Numbered from the stretch's first letter, positions 37,838 to 47,101 are shown. The stretch: DNA of 58,147 nucleotides from Gelidibacter salicanalis (GCF_016469035.1 NZ_JAEHJZ010000003.1:43862-102008); one strand, 5' to 3'. A program made the numbers and translations. The notes: generated from the letters alone by a model not told the origin.

Positions 37838-38092
37838 CACCGCCAACAAACTACATTAACCGAAAATACCTGGAATGTATACTTTTAAATTGATAACGTC
37901 AGTAACAGCAGAACATACTAAGAATATATTTTGATCTTATTTCGTGACTGTTGGCACTTTCACAAACCCTTTAAAGTAGCCTGAAAACCACATTAAAATT
38001 GTGCAGGAAAAATTACGTGCCTATTTAAAAAGTGATGGATAAAATAACTACATTGGTACTACAACACCTAAGTTGGCTAACTTATAGTTTAT

Positions 38093-38773
38093 ATGCACAT
38101 GAAGCATTTTTTGATTTTAATTTTTGCTTTGGTTTTAACATCTTGCGGAACACCTAAACATTTAACAAATTCAGTGGCATCAAGTGAGATTACAGCACTT
38201 AGTTACTTCGAGCCAATTGCCTACATTCAATATATTGAGAAAGGTAATAAAACAACACTCAGCGACTCTATATCTGCGATCACAAAAGCAAAATTGGATT
38301 CGCTATTCACCAAAAACGCTTCCAATTTACGCCTAACCGATAAAATTGTAATTAAGGATGCTGCGCTCAGTACAAGAGTGGAAAATGAACTGGGCTATTT
38401 AGTGCAATTGATTGGACAGCAAAGAAATTTGAAAGGAATTCCGCTCACACCGGCAATTGATTCAATTTTAAAGATCAACAATCAGCGATTTTCACTTTCT
38501 ACAGTTGCCACAGGATTTGGAAGGAGAAAAGGAAATTATGGCGGACAAGTAGCAAAGGGAGTTGCTGTTGGCATTTTGACGTTGGGGATGGCTGTTCCAT
38601 CGCCAATTAAATCAAATTTAACACTGCATGCGTTTATATTCGACTCGGAAAAAAATGAAATTGTATTCTATAACAAATTATTACCTAATAAAGTAAAAGA
38701 ACCGACTGATTCAAAGTTTATTGAAACTCAGCTCACATCACTTTTCGAAGGCTATTTTTACGATAAAAAATAA
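38093..38773 (+). CDS. Lipoprotein of unknown function
   Basis: A 226-aa protein with a signal peptide and lipobox LTSC (Cys18 counted from the first ATG; an ATG two codons later, at 38099, is equally possible). The mature part has a helix-rich N-terminal half and a Gly-rich segment GRRKGNYGGQVAKGVAVGILTLGMAVPSP-like near residues 143-170 (composition rather than an exact motif), which might be membrane-associated. No domain is recognised. Its 3' side runs into the hairpin-repeat cluster 38841-39236, which could form the end of its transcript. Confidence 0.8.
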   Translation: MHMKHFLILIFALVLTSCGTPKHLTNSVASSEITALSYFEPIAYIQYIEKGNKTTLSDSISAITKAKLDSLFTKNASNLRLTDKIVIKDAALSTRVENELGYLVQLIGQQRNLKGIPLTPAIDSILKINNQRFSLSTVATGFGRRKGNYGGQVAKGVAVGILTLGMAVPSPIKSNLTLHAFIFDSEKNEIVFYNKLLPNKVKEPTDSKFIETQLTSLFEGYFYDKK

Positions 38774-38840
38774 TTGCGGTGGTATTGTTGTTGCTCTCAA
38801 CGATGTTTGCAACTGTTTTGTTTTCCTCGGACACTTTTTT

Positions 38841-39236
38841 CGCCATTGTTGGTGTATTTTTATCAACAGTTTTATCCTGCGCCATTGTTGGTGTTTTTCA
38901 CCAACAATTCTATTAAGCTATACAAATAATTTCATAAGACCTTTTCATCGCATATCCAACACATACAACTTCCGAGAAATCCTGCGCCGTTGTTGGTGTT
39001 TTTTACCAACAATTTTATTAAACTATACATATCATTTCTCAAGACTTTTCATCGCATATCCAACACATTTATCTTACGGTATACCTTGATTTTATAACCT
39101 TCCGCATATATTTATCTCTAAAGAATAAAATAACTTCGCCACTGTTGGTGTTTCCTTAGTTAGCCACTGTTGGTGTTTTCCACCAACAGTTTCCTACAAC
39201 TCCTTTGCCATTGTTGGTGTTTTCCACCAACAGTTT
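38841..39236 (+). repeat. Cluster of six REP-like hairpin repeats
   Basis: Six same-orientation copies begin with GCCA or GCCG followed by YTGTTGGTG, a T-rich loop and CACCAACAR. Copies start near 38842, 38881, 38986, 39138, 39163 and 39207. The copy at 38884-38908 is a perfect 10-bp stem (ATTGTTGGTG / CACCAACAAT); that at 39166-39190 is also perfect but with the paired change to ACTG...CAGT. The fourth copy lacks its right arm. Copies two and three belong to a longer duplicated unit of about 105 bp; the last two are 44 bp apart. Confidence 0.85.
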
Positions 39237-39334
39237 CCTACATCTATTTTCATATTTACTACCATCTCATATAACTTAGAATTCCAGTCAAAATATTTGC
39301 ATTTGTGGAAACCTAAATGGTCAATTGGTATTAA

Positions 39335-39366
39335 TCTTGAGCAAGAGATGCATTCTTTGAGCAAGA
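39335..39366. promoter_or_regulatory. Paired 10-bp direct repeats upstream of a small exported protein
   Basis: TTGAGCAAGA occurs at 39337-39346 and 39357-39366, exactly 20 bp apart. The first sits in a dyad, TCTTG-AG-CAAGA. Two turns of the helix between copies would suit a dimeric regulator. They lie about 70-100 nt before the start at 39437. Confidence 0.3.
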
Positions 39367-39436
39367 AACATATAATCACACAACCCCAATTTCCAAAAGT
39401 TTCGTAACTTAAACAATCATTTTAAAATTAAAATTT

Positions 39437-40027
39437 ATGAAAAATCTAATAGTAGTATTGTTTATAATGGGTTTTACGTCTGCCATAGGCCAAACCGAGA
39501 TCCCATCTACAAAAAGTCAAATTAAAACAGCACTCTACGCCTGTCCTGAAATGTACCAAGAAGGTGCCAAAGTTTTGGGCTACAATCAGAAAGGGGAGCT
39601 CGTCACGCTACGGGAAGGCAATAACAGCATGATTTGTTTAGCCAACGATCCCAAGAGAGATGGCGTGAGCGTATCTTGTTATAGTGACAAACTAGAAGCC
39701 TACATGGCAAGAGGTCGTGAATTGGTGGCAAGTGGAAAAGGTGAAGTAGAAAAACGGGATCTGCGCAAAAAAGAAATCGATGCTGGAACTTTGATGATGC
39801 CTAAAGAACCGGCTGCTGCATATATGGTGACTGCAAAGAAAGAAGATCATGATATTGAAAGTGGCGAATTAAAGCTTAGTAAAATGAGATACGTTTTGTA
39901 CAAACCCTATATGAGTGGCGCTGAAACTGGCCTACCTACCAAACCTAGCGCCCCCGGAATGCCTTGGTTAATGGATGCTGACACTCACCGTTCTCATATT
40001 ATGATTACGCCAGCGAGTGGCAACTAA
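39437..40027 (+). CDS. Exported protein of unknown function
   Basis: A 196-aa protein with a cleavable signal peptide (hydrophobic to about residue 18, then QTEIPS). The mature protein has a pair of cysteines (CPEM near 35, and MICLAND and SCYSD near 70-85), a charged central helix (AYMARGRELVASGKGEVEKRDLRKKEID) described here only by composition, and a C-terminal part rich in Pro and His (AETGLPTKPS, DADTHRSHIM). No domain is recognised. The histidine-rich end could bind a ligand or metal, but this is speculation. Followed 81 nt later by a lipoprotein beta-propeller gene. Confidence 0.78.
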   Translation: MKNLIVVLFIMGFTSAIGQTEIPSTKSQIKTALYACPEMYQEGAKVLGYNQKGELVTLREGNNSMICLANDPKRDGVSVSCYSDKLEAYMARGRELVASGKGEVEKRDLRKKEIDAGTLMMPKEPAAAYMVTAKKEDHDIESGELKLSKMRYVLYKPYMSGAETGLPTKPSAPGMPWLMDADTHRSHIMITPASGN

Positions 40028-40108
40028 GTTTGAATAAAAAATAAGCGACTGTCAGCGCGGGTGGCATGCTATTAAGCATATCAATGGCATAAAATCAATT
40101 ACGCACAC

Positions 40109-40951
40109 ATGAAATATATCTCAATTTTAGCCTTAATAACACTCTTGACGAGTTGCGGCACGCGTTTTCAAAGTAAAGAGTTTACCCAAGAAGGGCGTTT
40201 TACCAAAGGCATTGAAGGGCCAGCCACAGATTATGAAGGCAATATTTACGCAGTTAATTTTAAAGAACAGGGCACCATTGGAAAAGTGACTCCAATGGGT
40301 GAAAGTTCCGTATTTGTAACATTGCCTAATGGCAGTATCGGAAACGGTATTCGGTTTGGAGAACAGCACCAAATGTTTGTGGCGGACTACGTGAATCACA
40401 ATATTTTAGAAATTGATTTAAGATCCAAAAATATTTCAATATTTGCGCATGAACCAACCGCCAACCAGCCCAACGACCTCGCAATTTCTCCTGACAAGAC
40501 CATTTATGCCAGTGATCCCAATTGGGCGGAGAATACGGGAAAACTCTGGAAAGTGACCAAGGAAAAGGGCTTTGAATTGTTAGAAAAAAATATGGGCACT
40601 ACTAATGGTATTGAAGTAAGTCCTGATGGTGAAAAGTTATACGTCAATGAATCCGTGCAACGTAAAATTTGGGTCTACGATATTCTTGCAGATGGTTCCA
40701 TAAACAATAAGACCGAATTGATATCATTTGCGGATTTTGGATTGGATGGGATGCGTTGTGATCCTGATGGAAACCTTTATGTTTGCCGTTATGACAAAGG
40801 CACTGTGATAGTCTTGTCTCCAACTGGAGTGGTACTAAAAGAATACCAATTAAAAGGACAAAAACCCTCCAATCTTACCTTTAGCAATGATTACAAAAAG
40901 GTTTATGTTACCCTTGCAGATAAAGGCAATATTGAAGTTATTCATCTATAA
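40109..40951 (+). CDS. SMP-30/gluconolactonase-like beta-propeller lipoprotein
   Basis: A 280-aa lipoprotein (lipobox LTSC, Cys16). The mature part has repeated propeller-blade phrases: GPATDYEGNIYAVNF, NQPNDLAISPDKTIYASD, NGIEVSPDGEKLYVNES and DGMRCDPDGNLYVCRYDKG. These match the SMP-30/gluconolactonase/LRE family, whose members hydrolyse sugar lactones with a divalent metal held by Glu, Asn and Asp; candidate ligands are the Asn in TNGIE and the Asp in LDGMRCD. The substrate is unknown. The gene ends 59 nt before the convergent gene on the minus strand. Confidence 0.87.
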   Translation: MKYISILALITLLTSCGTRFQSKEFTQEGRFTKGIEGPATDYEGNIYAVNFKEQGTIGKVTPMGESSVFVTLPNGSIGNGIRFGEQHQMFVADYVNHNILEIDLRSKNISIFAHEPTANQPNDLAISPDKTIYASDPNWAENTGKLWKVTKEKGFELLEKNMGTTNGIEVSPDGEKLYVNESVQRKIWVYDILADGSINNKTELISFADFGLDGMRCDPDGNLYVCRYDKGTVIVLSPTGVVLKEYQLKGQKPSNLTFSNDYKKVYVTLADKGNIEVIHL

Positions 40952-41010
40952 TTTATTAATTAATCCTATCAGCTCTTGTATACTCAAGTTAAAACCAAAT
41001 TAATAGGCTT

Positions 41011-41985
41011 TTAAAATGGTAATGCAATAGTTTCTGGATCAACAAAATCCTTGGTATAGGGATTTTCAAGAAAGCTAAGTGGCGGTCTTTGTGGTTGAAG
41101 AATGTCTTCTTTTGAAATACCATAAACCTGCCAATAATTGGAAAGCAATTGAGAAAATATATCCTCATTCCAAAATCCGAAAAAGGCATCTTTCGGAGCT
41201 GCATCAACTGCGATGCTCAAGTTATGGCCTTGATTGGTTACAGTGAATTTAGGTGCGTATTGTAAAATATAATCTGAATAATGAAATCTGGCGTACAATT
41301 CTTCAAACTGCGCTGGATGCAAGACGTGCCCTTCTATTTTCTGCAGAATTTCTTTTTGCTTCTCCTTTATAACGCCATTATCTTGTAAACAGGCAATAAA
41401 ACCAAACCCGTTTACACCGAACGAAAACATTAAATTAATGGCATCATCGCGATAGCTGAAAATATCCGCGGAGTATTTTAATGGAAATACCACAATACTC
41501 CATGGTTTTTTACCCACAAAAGAAATCGGTTCTATGATCGATTGCAACATGAGGTGAAAATTACCAAAGCGTTCTTTAAGGGCTGGTGAAAGTTCAAATG
41601 CTTTACGTTTTTTAAGCAATCGGTCTCTTTCGTAAATCATTTCGTAGTACAACAATCCATAGACCATTCTACCCGTCCATTGAAAAATCAAAACTTCATC
41701 AAGTGCGGCCATTCCTTCATAACCGTTTTTATAAGCTTCCTGAATTTTCACATCTAAGGCATCAAACGCTTGTTTGACTTCGGGAGAACAGGGCACTTCA
41801 AGATCTTGGTAATGATAAGACTTGGCCTTATCCATCATCTCAACTCGTTCTTCTCCAAATTTAAAATGCGCCATCAACCATTCTGGAAAAACAGTCATCT
41901 TTTCATTGGTTAAAGCTCCGGAAAGAAAGCAGAAGTGTTCGTCAAAAATTAAATCTTTAAAAGGGTTAAAAAGCTCTTGGGACAT
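41011..41985 (-). CDS. Conserved protein of unknown function
   Basis: A 324-aa protein with no signal peptide and no obvious membrane segment. It is rich in aromatic residues (FWNEDIFSQLLSNYW, YEMIYERDRLL) and looks mainly helical in the N-terminal two thirds. I recognise no catalytic motif or family. It lies on the minus strand, 184 nt downstream in transcription from nothing closer than the TIGR03915-type gene pair, so it could be a separate unit or the last gene of that unit. Coding quality (long frame, low stop density, clear ATG) supports a real gene. Confidence 0.78.
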   Translation of the reverse strand: MSQELFNPFKDLIFDEHFCFLSGALTNEKMTVFPEWLMAHFKFGEERVEMMDKAKSYHYQDLEVPCSPEVKQAFDALDVKIQEAYKNGYEGMAALDEVLIFQWTGRMVYGLLYYEMIYERDRLLKKRKAFELSPALKERFGNFHLMLQSIIEPISFVGKKPWSIVVFPLKYSADIFSYRDDAINLMFSFGVNGFGFIACLQDNGVIKEKQKEILQKIEGHVLHPAQFEELYARFHYSDYILQYAPKFTVTNQGHNLSIAVDAAPKDAFFGFWNEDIFSQLLSNYWQVYGISKEDILQPQRPPLSFLENPYTKDFVDPETIALPF

Positions 41986-42169
41986 AAATAGTCGGAAAAA
42001 TTAAGTTGATATCTTGTGCAAAGTTAGCCATAAACTCTCGCTTACTTATCGGAAGTTAAAGAGAAATTTTTTGAGAAATAAAATAAAAACACCACTTTAA
42101 AAGCAGAACACGCTTGGCACTAAACTCTCCCTAGCAGCTTGGATATTGCATAATTTGAGAACCGATAGC

Positions 42170-42949
42170 TTAACGCAACTTTTCACTCAAATATTTCCAA
42201 TACCGCTTCGGAACGTGTTGTACGTTGAGTTTCATATTTTTACGTGAGGCAATATTGGTGCTTTCAAAATAATCTTGCCATAGGGTTTGAAATTCTAATT
42301 CTGATGCTATAAAGTAATCGCTTTTGGTTTTGGTGGCATCGAATCCTTCGGGCAATGACAATTGCATCACCTCTACTTTATCTAAATCATAATACAAACC
42401 GTACCCACGCTTCATATCATAAATAATCCACTTTTGATCGGCATACCGATTTTTAAAATGCTTGGAAATGAGCGGTAAAACATCAAAATCAGGTTCGATC
42501 GTGGCAAAATAGATCCCGTCATTGGTCAGTCGGAATCTGACAAAGGCTTCCATTCTATGCTTTTCCCGCCCTACGCTTTTAGCAATCTGTGATATTTTCA
42601 AAACGGTTTCATTAGAGAAATCTGAATCGATTAGGAGAGCACTTTCAAAAGCTAGCTGAATGTAATCTAGTAAGAGCGCCTCAACTTGCCATTGCCCACT
42701 TAAAAATGCCGCATACAACCTCGAGCTTCCGCGCGCACTCGTTTTACTTTTGATGCCTTTCCAAACCCGATCGGCTTTGTTTAAGTCGGTAGTGATTTCA
42801 AGTGTATTACCAAAGAGCGATTCTTGGACGCTTTCTGGTCTTTGAAAAATGACTGTTTGCAATTTGAGTTCATACACATCAAAGACACCCGTCAGAAAAC
42901 CATCAAACGTGCCATCATAAATAAGTGTATGTTCTTCTGAGACTAACAT
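42170..42949 (-). CDS. TIGR03915-family DNA-metabolism protein (DUF4130)
   Basis: A 259-aa protein whose start codon directly abuts the stop of the radical-SAM gene upstream. The pattern (YDGTFDGFLTGVFDVYE at the N-terminus, VGREKHRMEAFVRFR in the middle, KRYWKYLSEK at the end) is that of TIGR03915/DUF4130, a family nearly always found next to TIGR03916 radical-SAM proteins, and in some proteobacteria fused to an UdgX-like uracil-DNA glycosylase domain. By that association it is thought to act in DNA repair or modification; no biochemical role is established to my knowledge. There is no glycosylase domain here. Confidence 0.9.
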   Translation of the reverse strand: MLVSEEHTLIYDGTFDGFLTGVFDVYELKLQTVIFQRPESVQESLFGNTLEITTDLNKADRVWKGIKSKTSARGSSRLYAAFLSGQWQVEALLLDYIQLAFESALLIDSDFSNETVLKISQIAKSVGREKHRMEAFVRFRLTNDGIYFATIEPDFDVLPLISKHFKNRYADQKWIIYDMKRGYGLYYDLDKVEVMQLSLPEGFDATKTKSDYFIASELEFQTLWQDYFESTNIASRKNMKLNVQHVPKRYWKYLSEKLR

Positions 42950-44212
42950 CTATTCAAATAGGTTCAATTGCGGACTCAAGATTTTCTGATATTTACTGGT
43001 TGTATTTTGCAAAATGATTGATTTTAATTGAGGCCCCGTCAAATCGCGACGTTCAAAATCTCTTGAATCGCACACCAAAAAGTATTTCGCCCTATTTAAA
43101 GCGACCCCCATGCGTTTGAGATGATCCCAATTTAACTTCCGAAACTGTCGCGCTTGTATAATTTTATAAACGGATTTCATCCCCAATCCGGGAATGCGTG
43201 CCAACATCAATTGATCTGCTTTATTGACATCTACAGGAAAATGCTCCATATTCCTGAGTGCCCATCCTAATTTGGGATCGACGTCTAAATCGAGATTTTG
43301 GTGGTCGTTATTCAGAATTTCGTGGACTTCAAATCCGTAAAACCGCATCAGCCAATCGGTTTGATACAATCGGTTTTCACGCAACATAGGCACATCGGTA
43401 CCTATTTGAGGTAAGCGCGAATCATAACTAATAGGAATATACCCCGAATAATATACCCGTTTTAAATTGAATTTCTTATAAAAATAATTGGACGTCCACA
43501 TGATTTGCTGATCACTTTCGCCGCTCGCCCCAATAATCATTTGTGTACTTTGACCTGCTGGTGCAAATTTTGGGGTACTTTTTATAATTTTCTTCTCCGA
43601 TTGGTATTGGATGATTTCATTCTTAACTTTCACCATCGGCTTTATAAAATCTTCGCGATTCTTTTCTGGGGCCAAGAGTTTTAAGCCTTCCCTTGTAGGA
43701 ATTTCGATATTTACACTCAATCTGTCGGCATATAATCCAGCCTCTTTCATCAACTCATCAGAGGCTCCCGGAATGGATTTTAAATGGATATAACCGTTAA
43801 AATTTTCTTCCAACCGCAATTTTTTCGCCACCGCTACCAAACGTTCCATCGTATAATCGGCACTTTTAAAAATACCGGAACTCAAAAACAAGCCTTCAAT
43901 ATAATTCCGACGGTAGAAATTGATGGTCAAATCCACCACTTCCTGAACCTGAAATGCCGCCCGTTTAATGTCATTACTTTTACGGGTCACACAATACGCG
44001 CAATCAAAAATGCAGTAATTGGTCAGCAATATTTTTAACAAGGATACACAACGTCCATCTTCAGTATACGAGTGGCAGATGCCCATACCTGTAGCATCAC
44101 CAAGCCCCTTACTGGCATTGCTGCGCTTACTTCCGCTTGATGCACAAGACACATCGTATTTAGCCGCATCGGCAAGGATCTTCAATTTTTCCTGGGTACG
44201 TTCAAAGGACAT
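42950..44212 (-). CDS. Putative DNA modification/repair radical SAM protein (TIGR03916)
   Basis: A 420-aa radical SAM enzyme. The [4Fe-4S] motif CxxxCxxC is CIFDCAYC (Cys67, Cys71, Cys74). Extra cysteines at positions 23, 46 and 55 in the N-terminal extension may bind a second cluster. The C-terminal part has a helix-hairpin-helix (ADQLMLARIPGLGMKSVYKI, about residues 333-352), the usual non-specific DNA-binding element. Together with the adjacent TIGR03915 partner (zero-gap) this forms a conserved two-gene unit linked to DNA repair by context. The chemistry is unknown. Confidence 0.92.
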   Translation of the reverse strand: MSFERTQEKLKILADAAKYDVSCASSGSKRSNASKGLGDATGMGICHSYTEDGRCVSLLKILLTNYCIFDCAYCVTRKSNDIKRAAFQVQEVVDLTINFYRRNYIEGLFLSSGIFKSADYTMERLVAVAKKLRLEENFNGYIHLKSIPGASDELMKEAGLYADRLSVNIEIPTREGLKLLAPEKNREDFIKPMVKVKNEIIQYQSEKKIIKSTPKFAPAGQSTQMIIGASGESDQQIMWTSNYFYKKFNLKRVYYSGYIPISYDSRLPQIGTDVPMLRENRLYQTDWLMRFYGFEVHEILNNDHQNLDLDVDPKLGWALRNMEHFPVDVNKADQLMLARIPGLGMKSVYKIIQARQFRKLNWDHLKRMGVALNRAKYFLVCDSRDFERRDLTGPQLKSIILQNTTSKYQKILSPQLNLFE

Positions 44213-44406
44213 AAAGCGAAGCTAGAATTTAAATATTTTAGAAATTTTGAATAAAATTAAACTGAATGCGTCACTTTATTTAACAATATAGATCGAAAGG
44301 TTAACCTAAAAACTTCAGCTTCTGATAAATCACAAATCTTTGGAGAGCTGACTCAAATTTATTAAAAAATATTGCCCATTCCCTTTCTTTGTCTTACTTT
44401 TATTTT

Positions 44407-46611
44407 ATGACAGAAGTTGATATAGAAAAGGAAAATGCTGCCATTGCAAAAGCCTATAAACAGTTGCTTAAGGTAAGTTACCAAACGCTAAGTGCGGCTG
44501 ATAAAAAACTGATACGAAAAGCTTTTGATGTAGCTGTGGAAGCTCACAAAGACCAGCGCCGTAAATCAGGTGAAGCATATATATTCCACCCCATTGCGGT
44601 AGCAAAAATTGTGGCGCAAGAAATTGGGTTGGACGCTACGTGTATTGCGGCGGCATTATTACATGATGTGGTTGAGGACAACCCTGACTATACTCATGAT
44701 TTTATTGAAGAAACCTTTGGGAAAACTGTGTCCCGAATTGTAGATGGATTGACCAAAATATCATCCTTAAGCAAGGAAACAGATGTCTCTACGCAGGCAG
44801 AGAATTTCAGAAAAATGCTCTTGACGCTCAATGATGATGTACGCGTTATTATCATTAAAATTGCAGACCGTCTTCATAACATGCAGACCATGGACTCCAT
44901 GCGTGCGGATAAGCAGGAAAAGATAGCGTCTGAAACCCTATACATCTACGCGCCTTTAGCCCACAGGATTGGACTTTACAATATTAAAAGTGAGCTTGAA
45001 GATTTAGGGTTAAAATATACAGAACCTGAAGTCTACCAAGAAATTCACAACAAAATAAGAGAAAGTAAGGAAGAGCAAGATATTTATATCAAAGCATTTT
45101 CTCAAGTTATTGTAGATTCCTTAGACAAAGAAGGTCTGAGTTACAGTATTAAAGGCCGACCAAAATCCATCTATTCCATCCGAAGAAAAATGCTCAAACA
45201 AGGCGTTTCCTTTGATGAAGTGTATGATAAGTTTGCGGTAAGAATCATCTATAAATCTGATTTTGACAATGAAAAATTTCTGGCTTGGAAAATCTATTCA
45301 ATTGTAACGGATCATTTTATTCCCAACCCAATTCGTTTACGGGATTGGATATCATCTCCAAAATCTACAGGATACGAAGCCTTACACATTACGGTGATGG
45401 GGCCAAAGGGTCGCTGGGTAGAAGTTCAGATTAGAAGTGAGCGGATGAATGAAATTGCTGAAAAAGGCTACGCAGCGCACTACAAATACAAACAAGGCAA
45501 CGCTGAAGATGCCTTAGATACTTGGATTGACAAGCTTCAGGAAGCTTTGGAAAGCAACGAAACCAATGCTGTGGATTTTGTAGAGCAGTTTAAGCTGAAC
45601 CTATATTCTAAAGAAATTTACGTCTTCTCTCCCAAAGGCGATTTAAAATCATTGCCAAAAGGGGCCACGCCTCTCGATTTTGCGTTTAGTATCCATACAG
45701 AAATTGGCATGAAAACCAGAGGTGCAAAAGTGAACGGTAAACTGGTACCGCTAAGTCACGAACTACAAAGTGGTGACCAAGTAGAAATTTTGACTTCAGA
45801 AAACATAAGACCAAATAGAAACTGGCTGGATTATGCTACTACGGCCAGAGCCAGAAGTAAAATAAAATCGTCTTTAAAGGATGAAAAGAAAGTGGTTGCT
45901 GAAGAAGGAAAGGAGATTTTAAGACGTAAATTAAAGCAACTCAAGATTATCCTGGACGAAAAATCGATCAATGAAATGGTCTTGTTTTTTAAGCTAAAAA
46001 CCAGTTTAGATCTGTTTTATAGAGTTGGTATTGGCTCTATTGACAATCCTATGCTTAAAGATTTTGCCTCCTCACGCAGCAATGCGTTTATGAGTTACAT
46101 CAAAAGTAAGATCCGCAAGCCAACGGTGGTCCAAAATATTGATAAAGATGAAATTACCGCCAAATATGACATGTTGGTGTTTGGCAAGGAGGAGGAGAAA
46201 TTGGATTATAAACTTTCTGCCTGTTGCAACCCAATTCCAGGAGACGACGTGTTCGGGTTTTTAACGATTAATGAGGGCATAAAAATCCATAAAAAAAACT
46301 GTCCGAATGCGCTGAGTCTGCAGTCTAATTATGCCTACAGGATTATGCAAGCCAAATGGATTGATTCTTCCCAACAAGAATTTGCCGCCCAAATAACCTT
46401 GTCGGGTATTGATAATATGGGCTTGGTCAATAACATCACCAGAGTTATTTCTTCCAATATGCATGTCAACATGAAAAGCATTAGTTTTCAAAGTGATGAC
46501 GGCATATTTTCAGGTAAAATCAACGTTATCGTGAAAAACAGTACGATGCTTAAAAAACTCATGGAGAATCTAAAAAAAATTAACGGGATTGATAAGGTCG
46601 CAAGAGTTTAA
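44407..46611 (+). CDS. Bifunctional (p)ppGpp synthetase/hydrolase, RelA/SpoT (Rel) family
   Basis: About 734 aa with all domains of long RSH enzymes, which make and degrade the stringent-response alarmone. The HD hydrolase domain has His47 and His86-Asp87 (LLHDVVED); the synthetase domain (about 230-350) has GRPKSIYSIRRKM and EVQIRSERMNEIAEKGYAAHY; then a TGS domain (about 395-455, IYVFSPKGDLKSLPKGATPLDFAF), a Cys-rich segment with ACCNPIPGDD, and a C-terminal ACT domain. An intact HD motif suggests hydrolase activity is kept. I prefer the ATG at 44407 to a TTG at 44389, because the TTG lies inside a -7-like TTTCTTTG. The fur-family gene follows after 26 nt. Confidence 0.95.
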   Translation: MTEVDIEKENAAIAKAYKQLLKVSYQTLSAADKKLIRKAFDVAVEAHKDQRRKSGEAYIFHPIAVAKIVAQEIGLDATCIAAALLHDVVEDNPDYTHDFIEETFGKTVSRIVDGLTKISSLSKETDVSTQAENFRKMLLTLNDDVRVIIIKIADRLHNMQTMDSMRADKQEKIASETLYIYAPLAHRIGLYNIKSELEDLGLKYTEPEVYQEIHNKIRESKEEQDIYIKAFSQVIVDSLDKEGLSYSIKGRPKSIYSIRRKMLKQGVSFDEVYDKFAVRIIYKSDFDNEKFLAWKIYSIVTDHFIPNPIRLRDWISSPKSTGYEALHITVMGPKGRWVEVQIRSERMNEIAEKGYAAHYKYKQGNAEDALDTWIDKLQEALESNETNAVDFVEQFKLNLYSKEIYVFSPKGDLKSLPKGATPLDFAFSIHTEIGMKTRGAKVNGKLVPLSHELQSGDQVEILTSENIRPNRNWLDYATTARARSKIKSSLKDEKKVVAEEGKEILRRKLKQLKIILDEKSINEMVLFFKLKTSLDLFYRVGIGSIDNPMLKDFASSRSNAFMSYIKSKIRKPTVVQNIDKDEITAKYDMLVFGKEEEKLDYKLSACCNPIPGDDVFGFLTINEGIKIHKKNCPNALSLQSNYAYRIMQAKWIDSSQQEFAAQITLSGIDNMGLVNNITRVISSNMHVNMKSISFQSDDGIFSGKINVIVKNSTMLKKLMENLKKINGIDKVARV

Positions 46612-46617
46612 ATAGTG

Positions 46618-46625
46618 TAAATTTG
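46618..46625 (+). promoter_or_regulatory. Candidate -7 element for the Fur-family gene
   Basis: TAAATTTG matches TAnnTTTG and lies 12 nt before the ATG at 46638, so fur-purA could be transcribed separately from rel. Confidence 0.45.
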
Positions 46626-46637
46626 CCAACGTAAATT

Positions 46638-47099
46638 ATGAGTGCAAAAACAAAACATACCAATCAGGAAATAGTTAAAAACGTGTTCACCACATTTTTG
46701 GAAAGTAAAGGGCACCGAAAAACCCCTGAGCGCTATGCTATTCTACAAGAAATTTATGATAGTGAAGAACATTTTGATATAGAATCTCTCTATATTAAAA
46801 TGAAAAACAAAAACTATCGGGTGAGTCGTGCAACGCTTTACAATACCATTGAATTGTTATTGGATTGTGCCTTGGTTCGCAAGCATCAGTTTGGTCAAAA
46901 TCAGGCACATTACGAAAAGTCTTATTTTGATAAACAACACGACCATGTCATTTTAACAGATACTGGAGAAGTTATCGAATTCTGCGATCCCAGGATCCAA
47001 TCTATCAAAAAAACGATTGAAGAAGTATTTGACATCTCTATCACCAACCACTCACTTTACTTTTACGGAACAAAGAACGAACAACCTAAAGAATCTTAA
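46638..47099 (+). CDS. Fur-family transcriptional regulator
   Basis: A 153-aa protein with the Fur winged helix (about residues 20-85, with [12 protein letters not shown] and [13 protein letters not shown]) and a dimerisation/metal domain with [16 protein letters not shown] (His101, Asp102, His103). His45, His91 and the HDH residues can form the regulatory metal site. The first structural CxxC of classical Fur, expected around residues 107-110, reads TDTG, so the Cys4 zinc site is absent. It could be an iron, zinc or peroxide sensor. purA follows after 2 nt. Confidence 0.93.
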   Translation: MSAKTKHTNQEIVKNVFTTFLESKGHRKTPERYAILQEIYDSEEHFDIESLYIKMKNKNYRVSRATLYNTIELLLDCALVRKHQFGQNQAHYEKSYFDKQHDHVILTDTGEVIEFCDPRIQSIKKTIEEVFDISITNHSLYFYGTKNEQPKES

Positions 47100-47101
47100 A
47101 A

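Larger units (their letters stand above)
38774..39436. other. Gene-free region containing hairpin repeats
   Basis: A 663-bp stretch without a credible gene. It holds six copies of a short palindromic repeat (38841-39236) and, close to the next gene, two TTGAGCAAGA copies 20 bp apart. A 122-codon open frame across the repeats only translates the repeat units and is not called. Confidence 0.7.

Noticed and set aside
38721-39089. 122-codon open frame across the hairpin cluster
   Set aside because: It overlaps the end of the lipoprotein gene and mostly translates the repeat units (RHCWCF...PTILL twice), with no signal or domain.
38841-39236. CRISPR array
   Set aside because: Repeats are palindromic, unequally spaced (44 to about 105 bp), partly truncated, and there are no uniform spacers or cas genes.
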